From assembly GCA_023228765.1 (NCBI GenBank), contig JALOAM010000008.1:1-38686 (forward strand): DNA of 38,686 nucleotides, read 5' to 3'. Below, piece after piece: positions 1-7,657 of this stretch. Source of the stretch: Dehalococcoidia bacterium (GTDB taxonomy: Bacteria > Chloroflexota > Dehalococcoidia > UBA2979). The translations under genes and the position numbers were made by a program. Under the pieces are notes generated by a model. The model was not told where the DNA came from. It was given only the letters and a program-made list of their open reading frames with translations, and searched no databases. Positions within the stretch are counted from its first letter, which is position 1. Every line of letters begins with the position of its first letter.

Positions 1-118
<118 letters not shown>

Positions 119-130
119 GGATTCACACCG

Positions 131-162
131 GGCTCGCTCGCTGGACCTCTAGCGGGCGAGCC
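131..162 (+). terminator. Hairpin between tuf and rpsJ
   Basis: GGCTCGCTCGC (131-141) pairs with GCGGGCGAGCC (152-162). There are 11 pairs including one G-U, the T142/A151 pair can extend it, and TTGTTCC follows. It sits 12 nt after the tuf stop and 38 nt before rpsJ. It looks like a terminator or attenuator separating str from the S10 cluster. The short T run makes efficiency uncertain. Confidence 0.6.
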
Positions 163-200
163 TTGTTCCGACAGTCGGGCGAGACGTAGGCAGGACGCAC

Positions 201-509
201 ATGCCGCAGCAACGTATCCGGATCAAGTTGAAGGCCTTCGACCACCGCGTCCTGGACGCGTCGGCGCGCCAGATCGTGGACTCGGCGCAGCGCACGGGCG
301 CCGTCGTGGCCGGGCCGGTGCCGCTGCCCACGCGGATCCGGAAGTACACCGTGATCCGCTCGCCCTTCATCGACAAGCGCTCACGCGACCAGTTCGAGAC
401 GCGGACGCACAAGCGTCTGATCGACATCCTCGAGCCCACGTCGCGGACGGTGGACACGCTCATGCGGCTTCAGCTGCCGTCCGGCGTGGACATCGAGATC
501 AAGCTGTAG
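201..509 (+). CDS. rpsJ: 30S ribosomal protein S10 (uS10)
   Basis: This 102-residue protein has the normal S10 length and motifs: an IRIKLKAFDHRVLD first strand, GPVPLPT in the loop and SPFIDKRSRDQFE before the C-terminal strand. S10 lies in the 30S head and also serves as NusE in transcription antitermination. It is the first gene of the S10 operon, 82 nt after tuf and behind a hairpin at 131-162, so it may have its own promoter or be reached by readthrough. ATG at 201 gives the canonical N-terminus. rplC follows after 9 nt. Confidence 0.98.
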   Translation: MPQQRIRIKLKAFDHRVLDASARQIVDSAQRTGAVVAGPVPLPTRIRKYTVIRSPFIDKRSRDQFETRTHKRLIDILEPTSRTVDTLMRLQLPSGVDIEIKL

Positions 510-518
510 GAGACCGGA

Positions 519-1427
519 ATGCCGAAGACCAGGTCTCAGGCCGGGATGATCGGCCGCAAGGTCGGCATGATGCGCCTCTACGACGGCGCCGGCCGGTCGC
601 GCGGTGTGTCGGTCATCGAACTCGGCCCGAACTACGTGACGCAGGTGCGCACGCCGGAGCGCGATGGCTACTCCGCGGTGCAGCTGGGCTTCCCGGGCGC
701 CCGCAAGCGGGCGAACCGCCCGGAGCGCGGTCACCTGCGCGCCGCGGGCGTGGAGGGCCGCTCGCCGGTCCTCACCCGGCTGCAGGAGTTCCGCCTGGAC
801 GACGCCACGTCGTACGAGCTGGGCCAGGCGCTGACCGTGGAGCGGTTCGAGCCAGGCTCGTTCGTGGACGTGACGTCCACCTCGAAGGGGCGCGGGTTCC
901 AGGGTGGCGTGAAGCGGCACAACTTCGCCGGTGGTCCCAAGACCCACGGCCAGTCTGACCGCCACCGTGCGCCGGGCTCGATCGGTTCGGGCACCACGCC
1001 GGGCCGGGTCTACAAGGGCCTGAAGATGGCCGGCCACATGGGCGCGGAGACGGTCTCCGTCCTCAACCTGCTGGTCGTCGCCGTCGACCCGACTCGGAAC
1101 CTCCTGTTCGTGGAAGGCTCCGTCCCGGGCTACAAGGGCACGATCGTGTCCGTGGCCGGGGCTCGCCGCCCCGCCCTGGCGGACTACACCGCCCCGGTCA
1201 TCCCGGGTGCGGACGAGGCCGTCGAGGAAGCCGAAGAGCCGGTCGCCGAGGCTGAGGCCCCGGCCGCCGAGGAGACCGCGACCGCCGAGGCGACCGAAGA
1301 GCCGGCTGCCGAGGCGACTTCGGAGGAGCCGGCGGCAGAGGCCGCTGCTGAGACCGAGTCGTCCGAGGAGGCGCCTCCCGAGGCTGCCGCCGCGGACGAC
1401 GCTGACGAGAACAAGAGCGAGGCGTAG
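519..1427 (+). CDS. rplC: 50S ribosomal protein L3 (uL3) with a long acidic tail
   Basis: L3 helps organise the 23S rRNA 3' domain near the peptidyl transferase centre. Residues 1-228 are the family core, with GMIGRKVGM at the start and the rRNA-contacting HGQSDRHRAPGSIG loop near 143-156. Typical bacterial L3 is about 205-215 residues; this one is 302. Residues 229-302 form a low-complexity tail of Glu, Ala and Pro repeats (EEPAAEA-like units). The core has SGT where the E. coli protein has the PrmB-methylated glutamine segment QNQ. The start has an AGGAG site 7-8 nt upstream. rplD begins 2 nt after the stop. Confidence 0.97.
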   Translation: MPKTRSQAGMIGRKVGMMRLYDGAGRSRGVSVIELGPNYVTQVRTPERDGYSAVQLGFPGARKRANRPERGHLRAAGVEGRSPVLTRLQEFRLDDATSYELGQALTVERFEPGSFVDVTSTSKGRGFQGGVKRHNFAGGPKTHGQSDRHRAPGSIGSGTTPGRVYKGLKMAGHMGAETVSVLNLLVVAVDPTRNLLFVEGSVPGYKGTIVSVAGARRPALADYTAPVIPGADEAVEEAEEPVAEAEAPAAEETATAEATEEPAAEATSEEPAAEAAAETESSEEAPPEAAAADDADENKSEA

Positions 1428-1429
1428 GC

Positions 1430-2122
1430 ATGAAGCTGCAAGTCATCGACTTCGCCGGCCAGCCCACGCAGGAGATCGACGTGGACGAGTCCGTGTTCGG
1501 CATCGAGCCGAACGAGGCGGTCGTCCACCAGACCCTGCTGGCGCAGCTGGCGGCTCGCCGCGCCGGGACGCACAACACCAAGACGCGCGGCGAGGTCCGG
1601 GGTTCCACCCGCAAGATCCGCCGCCAGAAGGGCCTGGGCGCGGCGCGCCAGGGCACCATCCGCGCACCGCACCACCGCGGCGGCGGCATCGTGTTCGGCC
1701 CGAAGTCGCGGGACTACACCCAGAAGCTGCCGAAGCGCATGCGCCGCCTGGCCATCCGCTCCGTGCTGTCCTCGCGGGCGGCCGAAGGCCGGCTGAAGGT
1801 GGTGGAGAACCCCTCGCTGGAGACGCCGTCCACGAAGGCGGTGCTGGGACTGCTGAACGGATCGGGCGCGGGTTCCTCCAGCCTGATCGTCACGGGTGGC
1901 GCTGACCGCGTGGTCTTGAAGTCCGCGCGCAACATCGACGGCGCCTCCTGCATCACGGCCGACACGATCAGCGTGGCGGACGTGCTGGCGCACAAGACGC
2001 TGGTGATGACGGTGGATGCCGTCCGCCGCGCCGAGGCGCTGTGGGGTGGCGAGCGCGCCGCGGGCAAGCCCCGCCCGGCGTTCGCTGCTGCCTCGGGCAC
2101 CTCAGCTGAGGGTGAGGCGTAA
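1430..2122 (+). CDS. rplD: 50S ribosomal protein L4 (uL4)
   Basis: This 230-residue protein has the L4 globular fold and the long basic loop that lines the nascent peptide exit tunnel. The loop holds GTRxTRGEVRGSTRKI-like sequence at about residues 42-65, followed by GRRQKG-type basic residues and a GGIVFGP turn. L4 stabilises early 50S assembly, and in enterobacteria it also autoregulates the S10 operon; no such leader is evident here. The C-terminus is about 20 residues longer than usual and rich in Ala/Gly/Glu. rplW starts 3 nt downstream. Confidence 0.97.
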   Translation: MKLQVIDFAGQPTQEIDVDESVFGIEPNEAVVHQTLLAQLAARRAGTHNTKTRGEVRGSTRKIRRQKGLGAARQGTIRAPHHRGGGIVFGPKSRDYTQKLPKRMRRLAIRSVLSSRAAEGRLKVVENPSLETPSTKAVLGLLNGSGAGSSSLIVTGGADRVVLKSARNIDGASCITADTISVADVLAHKTLVMTVDAVRRAEALWGGERAAGKPRPAFAAASGTSAEGEA

Positions 2123-2125
2123 CCG

Positions 2126-2428
2126 ATGCCGAAGGAGATCCACCCGTTTCAGGTGCTGCGTCGCCCCGTGGTGACGGAGAAGAGCACCGCGCTGTCCGGG
2201 CAGAACAAGTACGTCTTCGAGGTCGCACTGGCCGCGAACAAGCCGCAGATCAAAGAAGCGGTGCAGCGCGCGTTCAACGTGACCGTGAAGACCGTGAACA
2301 CCACGACGATGCGAGGCGACCGGCCGAAGAACCGCTACGGCCGGCCCAGCGGTGAAGCCCCGCGCTGGAAGAAGGCGATCGTGACCCTGGCTGAGGGCGA
2401 CTCGATCGAATTCTACGAGGGCGTGTAG
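2126..2428 (+). CDS. rplW: 50S ribosomal protein L23 (uL23)
   Basis: The 100-residue product matches L23: RRPVVTEKST near the N-terminus, NKYVFEVA, then NKPQIKEAVQRAFNV and the flexible loop ending near GRPSG. L23 sits at the tunnel exit and docks trigger factor and SRP. The length is typical and no odd residues are seen. It lies between rplD and rplB in the standard order, with 3 and 8 nt spacing, so it is certainly co-transcribed. Confidence 0.97.
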   Translation: MPKEIHPFQVLRRPVVTEKSTALSGQNKYVFEVALAANKPQIKEAVQRAFNVTVKTVNTTTMRGDRPKNRYGRPSGEAPRWKKAIVTLAEGDSIEFYEGV

Positions 2429-2436
2429 GGGGACCC

Positions 2437-3270
2437 ATGCCAGTACAGAAGTTCCGTCCCACCTCGCCCGGGCGTCGCGGCGCCAGCGGCTTCACCTTCG
2501 ATGAGATCACGAAGAAGAAGCCCGAGAAGTCGCTCGTCACGTCCAAGAAGAAGTTCGCCGGGCGCAGCCGGGGCAAGATCTCCGTGCGTCACCGGGGCGG
2601 CGGGGCGAAGCGCCTCATCCGCATCATCGACTTCAAGCGCGACAAGCTGGGCGTGCCCGGCACCGTCCGCGCGATCGAGTACGACCCCGGCCGGTCGGCG
2701 CGTATCGCCCTCGTGTTCTACGCGGATGGCGACAAGCGCTACATCCTGGCGCCGGACGGCCTGAAGGTGGGCGCGACGATCATCAGCGACAACACGGCGC
2801 CCATCGCGCCGGGGAACGCGCTGCCGCTGTCCGCCATCCCGACGGGTACCGCCGTCCACAGCGTGGAGATGATCCCGGGCCGTGGCGGCCAGATGGGCCG
2901 CTCCGCCGGGGCCAGCATCCAGCTGATGGCGAAGGACCAGGGCTACGCGCTCCTCCGGATGCCCTCCGGCGAGATGCGCCAGGTGCTCGAAGGCTGCCGC
3001 GCGACCATCGGCGCCGTCGGCAACCTGGAGCACCAGCAGCTCAAGCTCGGCAAGGCCGGGCGCAACCGGCATCGTGGGCGTCGCCCGCAGGTGCGCGGTT
3101 CTGTGATGAACCCGGTCGACCACCCGCACGGCGGTGGCGAGGGCAAGGCCCCCGTGGGTATGCCCGGCCCGAAGACGCCGTGGGGCAAGCCGGCGCTGGG
3201 GTTCCGGACCCGGCACAACAAGTCGACGGACAAGTACATCGTCCGCCGCCGCGGCTCCGGCCGGCGCTAG
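2437..3270 (+). CDS. rplB: 50S ribosomal protein L2 (uL2)
   Basis: The 277-residue length is standard for L2, the primary 23S rRNA-binding protein needed for subunit association and peptidyl transfer. Visible motifs are GRNNxGxI-equivalent GRSRGKISVRHRGGG (about 48-62), YDPGRSARIALV and the C-terminal catalytic-core segment NPVDHPHGGGEGKAPVG (about 226-242), which carries the conserved functional His. The start has GGGGGA just upstream. It is followed by rpsS after 13 nt with a good AGGAGG site. Confidence 0.98.
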   Translation: MPVQKFRPTSPGRRGASGFTFDEITKKKPEKSLVTSKKKFAGRSRGKISVRHRGGGAKRLIRIIDFKRDKLGVPGTVRAIEYDPGRSARIALVFYADGDKRYILAPDGLKVGATIISDNTAPIAPGNALPLSAIPTGTAVHSVEMIPGRGGQMGRSAGASIQLMAKDQGYALLRMPSGEMRQVLEGCRATIGAVGNLEHQQLKLGKAGRNRHRGRRPQVRGSVMNPVDHPHGGGEGKAPVGMPGPKTPWGKPALGFRTRHNKSTDKYIVRRRGSGRR

Positions 3271-3283
3271 GAGGTACGGGTAG

Positions 3284-3568
3284 ATGTCTCGTTCAACGAA
3301 GAAGGGCCCGTACGTCCACCCCTCCCTCTGGGAGAAGGTGCTGGCCAACCAGGCGCCGCAGGGGCGCCAGATCATCCGGACGTGGTCCCGTGCCAGCACG
3401 GTGCTGCCGGAGATGGTGGGCATGACGATCGCGGTGCACGACGGTCGCCGGCACGTGCCGGTGCTGTGCACCGAGAACATGGTGGGACACAAGCTCGGCG
3501 AGTTCTCGTTCACGCGGACCTTCCGCGGGCACAAGGGCAAGTCCGAGACGACCTCGAGGAAGCGCTAA
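3284..3568 (+). CDS. rpsS: 30S ribosomal protein S19 (uS19)
   Basis: This 94-residue protein begins MSRSTKKGPYV and contains IRTWSRAST and GHKLGEFSFTRTFRGH, all diagnostic of S19. S19 sits in the 30S head with S13 and contacts the A-site tRNA. AGGAGG lies about 10 nt before the ATG. The stop TAA overlaps the rplV ATG by one base (TAATG), which suggests translational coupling. Confidence 0.97.
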   Translation: MSRSTKKGPYVHPSLWEKVLANQAPQGRQIIRTWSRASTVLPEMVGMTIAVHDGRRHVPVLCTENMVGHKLGEFSFTRTFRGHKGKSETTSRKR

Positions 3569-3906
3569 TGGAAGTCCGTGCGCTCGCGAAGGATCAGCCG
3601 GTCTCGCCGCAGAAGGTGCGGCTGGTCCTGGACGTCATCGAGGGCAAGCCCGTCGAGGAGGCGCTGACGCTGCTGGAGTACATGCCGCAGCCGTCCGCGC
3701 GGATGGTCTGGAAGGTCCTGAAGTCCGCCGCGTCCAACGCGGAGAACAACTTCGACCTGGACCCGGACGGGTTGCGCGTGAAGAAGGCGGTGGCAGGCGA
3801 CGGCCGCACGCTGAAGCGCTGGCGCGCACGTTCGCGCGGCCGCGCTGCTCCGATCCGGAAGCGCTACGCGCACATCGAGGTCGTCGTCGAAGGAGACGAG
3901 TACTAA
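3568..3906 (+). CDS. rplV: 50S ribosomal protein L22 (uL22)
   Basis: Read from the ATG at 3568, the protein is 112 residues and begins MEVRALAKDQPVSPQKVRLV, the expected L22 N-terminus. A longer in-frame reading from 3382 would run through rpsS in another frame and is rejected. The beta-hairpin that reaches the exit tunnel is present near KRWRARSRGRAAPIRKR (about 80-96); mutations in this hairpin confer macrolide resistance in other bacteria. One-base overlaps join it to rpsS and rpsC. Confidence 0.97.
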   Translation: MEVRALAKDQPVSPQKVRLVLDVIEGKPVEEALTLLEYMPQPSARMVWKVLKSAASNAENNFDLDPDGLRVKKAVAGDGRTLKRWRARSRGRAAPIRKRYAHIEVVVEGDEY

Positions 3907-4577
3907 TGGGCCGGAAGGTACACCCGTACGGGTTCCGGGTCGGCGTGACCAAGGACTGGCAGTCCAAGTGGTTCGCCCCCCACAACCAGTACGCCGACCT
4001 GGCGCTGGAGGACAAGCGTCTCCGCGACCTGATCATGAAGACCCTGCCGGACGCCGGCGTGTCTCGCATCGCCGTGGAGCGGAACGCGAACCAGATCACC
4101 ATGACGGTGTTCACGGCGAAGCCGGGCATCGTCATCGGGCGCGGCGGGCAGAACGCGGAAATGCTCCGCAACCTGCTCCAGGCCGCGACCGACAAGCGCG
4201 TGCGCCTCAACATCGAGGAAGTGCGCGTGCCGGAGCTGGACGCCTACCTCGTCGCGCGGTCCGTCGCGGACCAGCTGGAGCGCCGCGTGGCGTTCCGGCG
4301 CGCGATGAAGCAGACCGTGCAGCGCACGATGCAGCGCGGCGCCATCGGATGCCGGATCAAGATCGGCGGCCGCCTGGGCGGCGCGGAGATGTCCCGCGTG
4401 GAGCAGGAGCTGCAGGGCCGCGTGCCGCTGCACACGCTCCGCGCGGACATCGACTTCGGCCGCGCGGAGGCCCGGACCACGTTCGGCGTCATCGGCGTGA
4501 AGTGCTGGATCAACAAGGGCGAGGTCACGGACGAGACCAACCCGCTGTTCGTGACGGCCGTCGAGGGCGGGGAGTAA
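3906..4577 (+). CDS. rpsC: 30S ribosomal protein S3 (uS3)
   Basis: The 223-residue protein opens MGRKVHPYGFRVGVTKDW, as in S3. It has the KH-domain loop IGRGGQNAEML (about 79-89) and the C-terminal IKIGGRLGGAEMSR segment. S3 lines the mRNA entry channel and contributes to helicase activity with S4 and S5. Its start overlaps the rplV stop by one base. The length is normal and the C-terminal tail is short. Confidence 0.98.
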   Translation: MGRKVHPYGFRVGVTKDWQSKWFAPHNQYADLALEDKRLRDLIMKTLPDAGVSRIAVERNANQITMTVFTAKPGIVIGRGGQNAEMLRNLLQAATDKRVRLNIEEVRVPELDAYLVARSVADQLERRVAFRRAMKQTVQRTMQRGAIGCRIKIGGRLGGAEMSRVEQELQGRVPLHTLRADIDFGRAEARTTFGVIGVKCWINKGEVTDETNPLFVTAVEGGE

Positions 4578-4581
4578 CGCC

Positions 4582-5001
4582 ATGCTGATGCCGCGACGGA
4601 CCAAGTACCGCAAGCAGATGCGGGGCAACATGCGCGGGGCGGCCACGCGAGGCAACTCCGTGGTGTTCGGCGAGTTCGGCCTGCAGGCGCAGACCAGCGG
4701 CTGGGTGGACTCCCGCCAGATCGAGTCCGCCCGACGCGCGATCACCGGAACGCTGCGCCGTGGCGGCAAGGTGTGGATCCGCATCTTCCCGGACAAGCCG
4801 GTCTCCAAGAAGCCGGTGGAAGTCCGGATGGGTGGCGGTAAGGGCGCGAACGACCGCTGGGTCTGCGTCGTGCGCCGTGGCCGCGTCCTGTTCGAGGTGG
4901 CCGGGGTGCCGGAGGACCGCGCTCGGGAGGCGTTCCGCAAGGCGCACCACAAGCTGCCGCTGGACACGAAGGTGATCGCCCGCGAGGAGGTCTACCAGTA
5001 A
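4582..5001 (+). CDS. rplP: 50S ribosomal protein L16 (uL16)
   Basis: The N-terminus MLMPRRTKYRKQMRG is canonical, so the ATG at 4582 is chosen over the internal ATG two codons later. The 139-residue length is typical. WIRIFPDKPVSKKP and RMGGGKGAN (about 70-94) are the conserved loop that approaches the P-site tRNA; its arginine is hydroxylated by YcfD in some bacteria. L16 helps form the A-site tRNA region of 50S. The stop overlaps the rpmC start by one base. Confidence 0.97.
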   Translation: MLMPRRTKYRKQMRGNMRGAATRGNSVVFGEFGLQAQTSGWVDSRQIESARRAITGTLRRGGKVWIRIFPDKPVSKKPVEVRMGGGKGANDRWVCVVRRGRVLFEVAGVPEDRAREAFRKAHHKLPLDTKVIAREEVYQ

Positions 5002-5207
5002 TGAGCCAGCAAGACGTACGCGAACTCCGCGAGAAGTCGGACGACGCCCTGAAGCAGGAGCTGGAGGAGACGCACGAGTCTCTGTTCCGGCTGCGCTTCC
5101 AGAGCGCGACCCGGCAGCTGGCGGACAACTCCCAGATCAAGAAGTCGCGGCGCCGCGTGGCGCTGATCAAGACGCTGCTCCACGAGCGACGCTCGGCTGC
5201 GAAGTAG
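5001..5207 (+). CDS. rpmC: 50S ribosomal protein L29 (uL29)
   Basis: This is a small all-helical protein of 68 residues with the L29 pattern: an N-terminal ELREKSDDALKQELEE helix, a LRFQSATRQLADN turn and a basic C-terminal helix. L29 is near the tunnel exit next to L23. It begins with a one-base overlap with rplP and is followed by rpsQ after 9 nt, the standard order. Confidence 0.95.
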   Translation: MSQQDVRELREKSDDALKQELEETHESLFRLRFQSATRQLADNSQIKKSRRRVALIKTLLHERRSAAK

Positions 5208-5216
5208 GACTGAACG

Positions 5217-5630
5217 ATGACCGAAGAACGAACGGTCCTGCGCAAGGTGCGCGTGGGCACGGTGGTCTCCGACAAGAACGACAAGACCATCGTCGTGTCG
5301 GTGGAGCGCGCCGCTCGGCACCGGATCTACCACAAGGTGATCCGGCGCACGAAGAAGTACCACGCACACGACGAGGCGAACTCGGCGACCCTCGGCGACC
5401 TCGTGCGCATCGAGGAAGCCGCGCCGAAGAGCAAGAAGAAGCGCTGGGCGCTGGTGGAGATCCTGACGGAGCGCGAGGTGGCCAGCGTCGCGCCCGAGTC
5501 GATCGACCAGTCCCTGGTGGAGGAAGTGCAGCGGTCCGCTGCACGCGCCGAGGCCGATGAGGCAGCGTCCGAGGACGCCGCCGCTGACACCTCGAGCGAC
5601 GAGGCCTCCTCCCAGGAGGGGGACGAGTAA
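5217..5630 (+). CDS. rpsQ: 30S ribosomal protein S17 (uS17) with an acidic tail
   Basis: Residues 1 to about 90 are S17: KVRVGTVVSDKNDKTIVV, then HKVIRRTKKYHAHDE and the GDLVRIEE strand. S17 is a primary 16S rRNA-binding protein of the 30S body. Ordinary S17 is 80-90 residues; this one is 137. The extra 45 or so residues are Ala, Glu, Asp and Ser rich (EDAAADTSSDEASSQ-like) and predicted disordered. The tail is in frame and ends one base before the rplN ATG, so it is not an artefact of a missed stop. Confidence 0.95.
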   Translation: MTEERTVLRKVRVGTVVSDKNDKTIVVSVERAARHRIYHKVIRRTKKYHAHDEANSATLGDLVRIEEAAPKSKKKRWALVEILTEREVASVAPESIDQSLVEEVQRSAARAEADEAASEDAAADTSSDEASSQEGDE

Positions 5631-6002
5631 ATGATCCAGCAGGAGTCCCGGCTGAAGGTCGCCGACAACTCCGGCGCGCGCGAGATCCTCTGTATCCGCG
5701 TGCTCGGTGGTTCGAAGCGGCGCTATGCCACGGTGGGTGACCTCATCGTCGCGACGGTCAAGGAAGCGCAGCCGAACGCTGCGGTGAAGGCCGGCGACGT
5801 GGTGCGCGCGGTGGTGGTGCGGACCACGCAGCCCGTGCAGCGCGCGGACGGGTCCACCATCCGCTTCGACGAGAACGCCGCGGTGCTGGTGAACGACCGC
5901 CAGGGCAACCCGCGCGGCACCCGCATCTTTGGCCCCGTGGCGCGCGAGCTGCGCGACACGCGGTTCATGCGGATCATCTCGCTGGCCCCGGAGGTGCTCT
6001 AG
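5631..6002 (+). CDS. rplN: 50S ribosomal protein L14 (uL14)
   Basis: The 123-residue product starts MIQQESRLKVADNSGA and contains LCIRVLGGS, VVRTT and RGTRIFGPVARELR, all diagnostic of L14. L14 forms intersubunit bridges B5 and B8 and is the docking site of the silencing factor RsfS. The ATG directly abuts the rpsQ stop. The stop TAG shares a base with the GTG start of rplX. Confidence 0.98.
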   Translation: MIQQESRLKVADNSGAREILCIRVLGGSKRRYATVGDLIVATVKEAQPNAAVKAGDVVRAVVVRTTQPVQRADGSTIRFDENAAVLVNDRQGNPRGTRIFGPVARELRDTRFMRIISLAPEVL

Positions 6003-6319
6003 TGGCCGCGAAGATCAAGCGAACTGACCAGGTGCAGGTGCTCACGGGCAAGGACCGCGGGCGCCGAGGCGAAGTGCGACAGGTGCTGGGCGACCAGGAC
6101 CGCGCCATCGTCACCGGGGTCAACATGATCAAGAAGCACCAGCGTTCCGGCGGTCCAGAGCGGCCGGGCGGCATCATCGACATGGAAGCGCCGATCCAGC
6201 TGTCCAACCTGGCAGTGGTATGCCGCTCCTGCGACCAGGCCGCGCGCGTGGGCTTCCGGGTGCTGGAAGACGGACGCAAGGTCCGCTTCTGCAAGAAGTG
6301 CAACGAGGCGATCGACTAA
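6002..6319 (+). CDS. rplX: 50S ribosomal protein L24 (uL24)
   Basis: Start codon GTG at 6002 overlaps the rplN stop by one base. The 105-residue protein has the KOW motif near the N-terminus (VQVLTGKDRGRRGEV, about 10-24), then VTGVNMIKKHQR and a C-terminal segment with C-x2-C (VCRSCDQ) and a later KFCKKC-like pair (RFCKKCN). The four cysteines can form a zinc ribbon. L24 initiates 50S assembly by binding the 5' region of 23S rRNA. Its stop overlaps rplE by one base. Confidence 0.97.
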   Translation: MAAKIKRTDQVQVLTGKDRGRRGEVRQVLGDQDRAIVTGVNMIKKHQRSGGPERPGGIIDMEAPIQLSNLAVVCRSCDQAARVGFRVLEDGRKVRFCKKCNEAID

Positions 6320-6885
6320 TGCCGACAGCCGTAGCCAACATCCAACCCCGCCTCCACGTGCGCTTCCGCGAGTCGATCGCGGATCAGCTGCGCCAGGAGT
6401 TCGGGTACGACAACGTCATGCAGGTCCCGACGGTCACCAAGATCTCGGTGAACATCGGGCTCGGCGAAGCCGTGGACAACGCCAACGCCGTGGAGTCCGC
6501 GATCAAGGACCTGTCTGCGATCACGGGCCAGCGCCCGTACGTGCGGCGGTCGAAGCAGGCGATTTCAAACTTCAAGCTGCGTGCCGGCATGCCCATCGGC
6601 CTGGCGGTGACGCTGCGCGGCGCTCGGATGTGGGAGTTCCTGGACCGGCTGATGTCCGCCGGGCTCCCCCGCATCCGTGACTTCCGCGGCGTCTCCGACG
6701 AGGCGTTCGACGGGCGCGGCAACTACTCCCTGGGGATCACGGAGCAGTTGATCTTCCCGGAGCTGCAGTTTGACGACGTGGACCGCGTCCGCGGTCTGCA
6801 GGTGAACATTGTGACTTCCGCGAAGAACGACGCGGAAGGCAAGCGGCTGCTGGAGCTCCTCGGCATGCCGTTCGTGAAGAAGTAG
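6319..6885 (+). CDS. rplE: 50S ribosomal protein L5 (uL5)
   Basis: From the ATG at 6319, which overlaps the rplX TAA, the protein is 188 residues. Diagnostic segments are VPTVTKISVNIGLGEA, TGQRPYVRRSKQAISNFKLRAGMPIG and GRGNYSLGITEQLIFPE. L5 binds 5S rRNA and contacts S13 in bridge B1b. A longer reading from 6220 would overlap rplX by 100 bases and is not supported by family alignment. The N-terminal extension of about 8 residues is minor. Confidence 0.97.
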   Translation: MPTAVANIQPRLHVRFRESIADQLRQEFGYDNVMQVPTVTKISVNIGLGEAVDNANAVESAIKDLSAITGQRPYVRRSKQAISNFKLRAGMPIGLAVTLRGARMWEFLDRLMSAGLPRIRDFRGVSDEAFDGRGNYSLGITEQLIFPELQFDDVDRVRGLQVNIVTSAKNDAEGKRLLELLGMPFVKK

Positions 6886-6892
6886 GTCCGCC

Positions 6893-7198
6893 ATGGCGAA
6901 GGAATCGAAGGTCGCCCGCAACCGCCAGCGCGCTCGCATGATCGAGACGTACGAGGCGAAGCGGAAGGAACTCCGGGCTGTCATCAACAACCCGGAAGCG
7001 TCCGACGACGACAAGGTCGAGGCGTACAAGCGGCTCTACAAGATCCCGCGGGACTCCAGCCCCACGCGGTTCGTGAACCGCTGCAAGGTGACGGGTCGCC
7101 CTCGCGCGTACATGCGTGACTTCGGCGTCTCCCGCATCGTGTTCCGAGAACTGGCAACCCAGGGGCTCCTGCCCGGGGTCAAGAAGTCTTCGTGGTAG
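6893..7198 (+). CDS. rpsN: 30S ribosomal protein S14, long zinc-free form (uS14)
   Basis: The 101-residue protein is the long form of S14: MAKESKVARNRQR at the start, then the C-terminal NRCKVTGRPRAYMRDFGVSRIVFREL and a KKSSW end. Only one cysteine is present, so the C-x2-C-x(12-13)-C-x2-C zinc knuckle of the short form is absent. Short zinc forms are common at this position in Gram-positive-type spc operons, which makes this a mild oddity. S14 completes the 30S head. The rpsH start lies 54 nt downstream. Confidence 0.97.
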   Translation: MAKESKVARNRQRARMIETYEAKRKELRAVINNPEASDDDKVEAYKRLYKIPRDSSPTRFVNRCKVTGRPRAYMRDFGVSRIVFRELATQGLLPGVKKSSW

Positions 7199-7252
7199 TC
7201 GGCTGCAGATAGCAGGCAGTCCGAAACCCCCGGAGGAAGGCAGGCGACGCGG

Positions 7253-7651
7253 ATGACGACATCCGATCCGCTGGCAGACATGTTTACGCGCATCCGCAAT
7301 GCGGCTTCCGCGCACCACGAGGACGTCCGGGTTCCGGCGTCCAACGTGAAGCGTGCCGTGGCGCAGGTGCTCCAGGAGGAAGGCTTCATCCGAGGGATCT
7401 CGGACGTGGCCGAGGGTCCGCGGAGCTACCTGAAGCTGGACCTGACGTACGCGGACGACCGCAAGGCGGTGCTGTCCGGGATCCGTCGGGTGAGCCGCCC
7501 GGGTCTGCGTGTCTACGTCAGCAAGCAAGAGATCCCGCGGGTCTTCGGAGGCCTGGGGGTCGCGATCATGAGCACGTCGCAGGGCGTGATGTCCGGCCGC
7601 GAGGCCTGGCGTCGCAAGATCGGCGGCGAAGTGCTCTGTTACGTCTGGTAG
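7253..7651 (+). CDS. rpsH: 30S ribosomal protein S8 (uS8)
   Basis: The 132-residue product begins MTTSDPLADMFTRIRNA and ends with GVMSGREAWRRKIGGEVLCYVW, typical of S8. The GVMSxREA segment contacts helix 21 of 16S rRNA. In E. coli S8 represses the spc operon by binding rplE mRNA; I did not find a matching structure. The 54-nt gap before it holds the GGAGGAAGG purine run but no clear promoter. Confidence 0.97.
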   Translation: MTTSDPLADMFTRIRNAASAHHEDVRVPASNVKRAVAQVLQEEGFIRGISDVAEGPRSYLKLDLTYADDRKAVLSGIRRVSRPGLRVYVSKQEIPRVFGGLGVAIMSTSQGVMSGREAWRRKIGGEVLCYVW

Positions 7652-7657
7652 GCCGAG

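Noticed and set aside
1184..1993. Long reading frames antisense to or out of frame with L3 and L4
   Set aside because: They mirror the GC-rich third-position bias and the Ala/Glu repeats; all sequence constraint is in the L3 and L4 frames.
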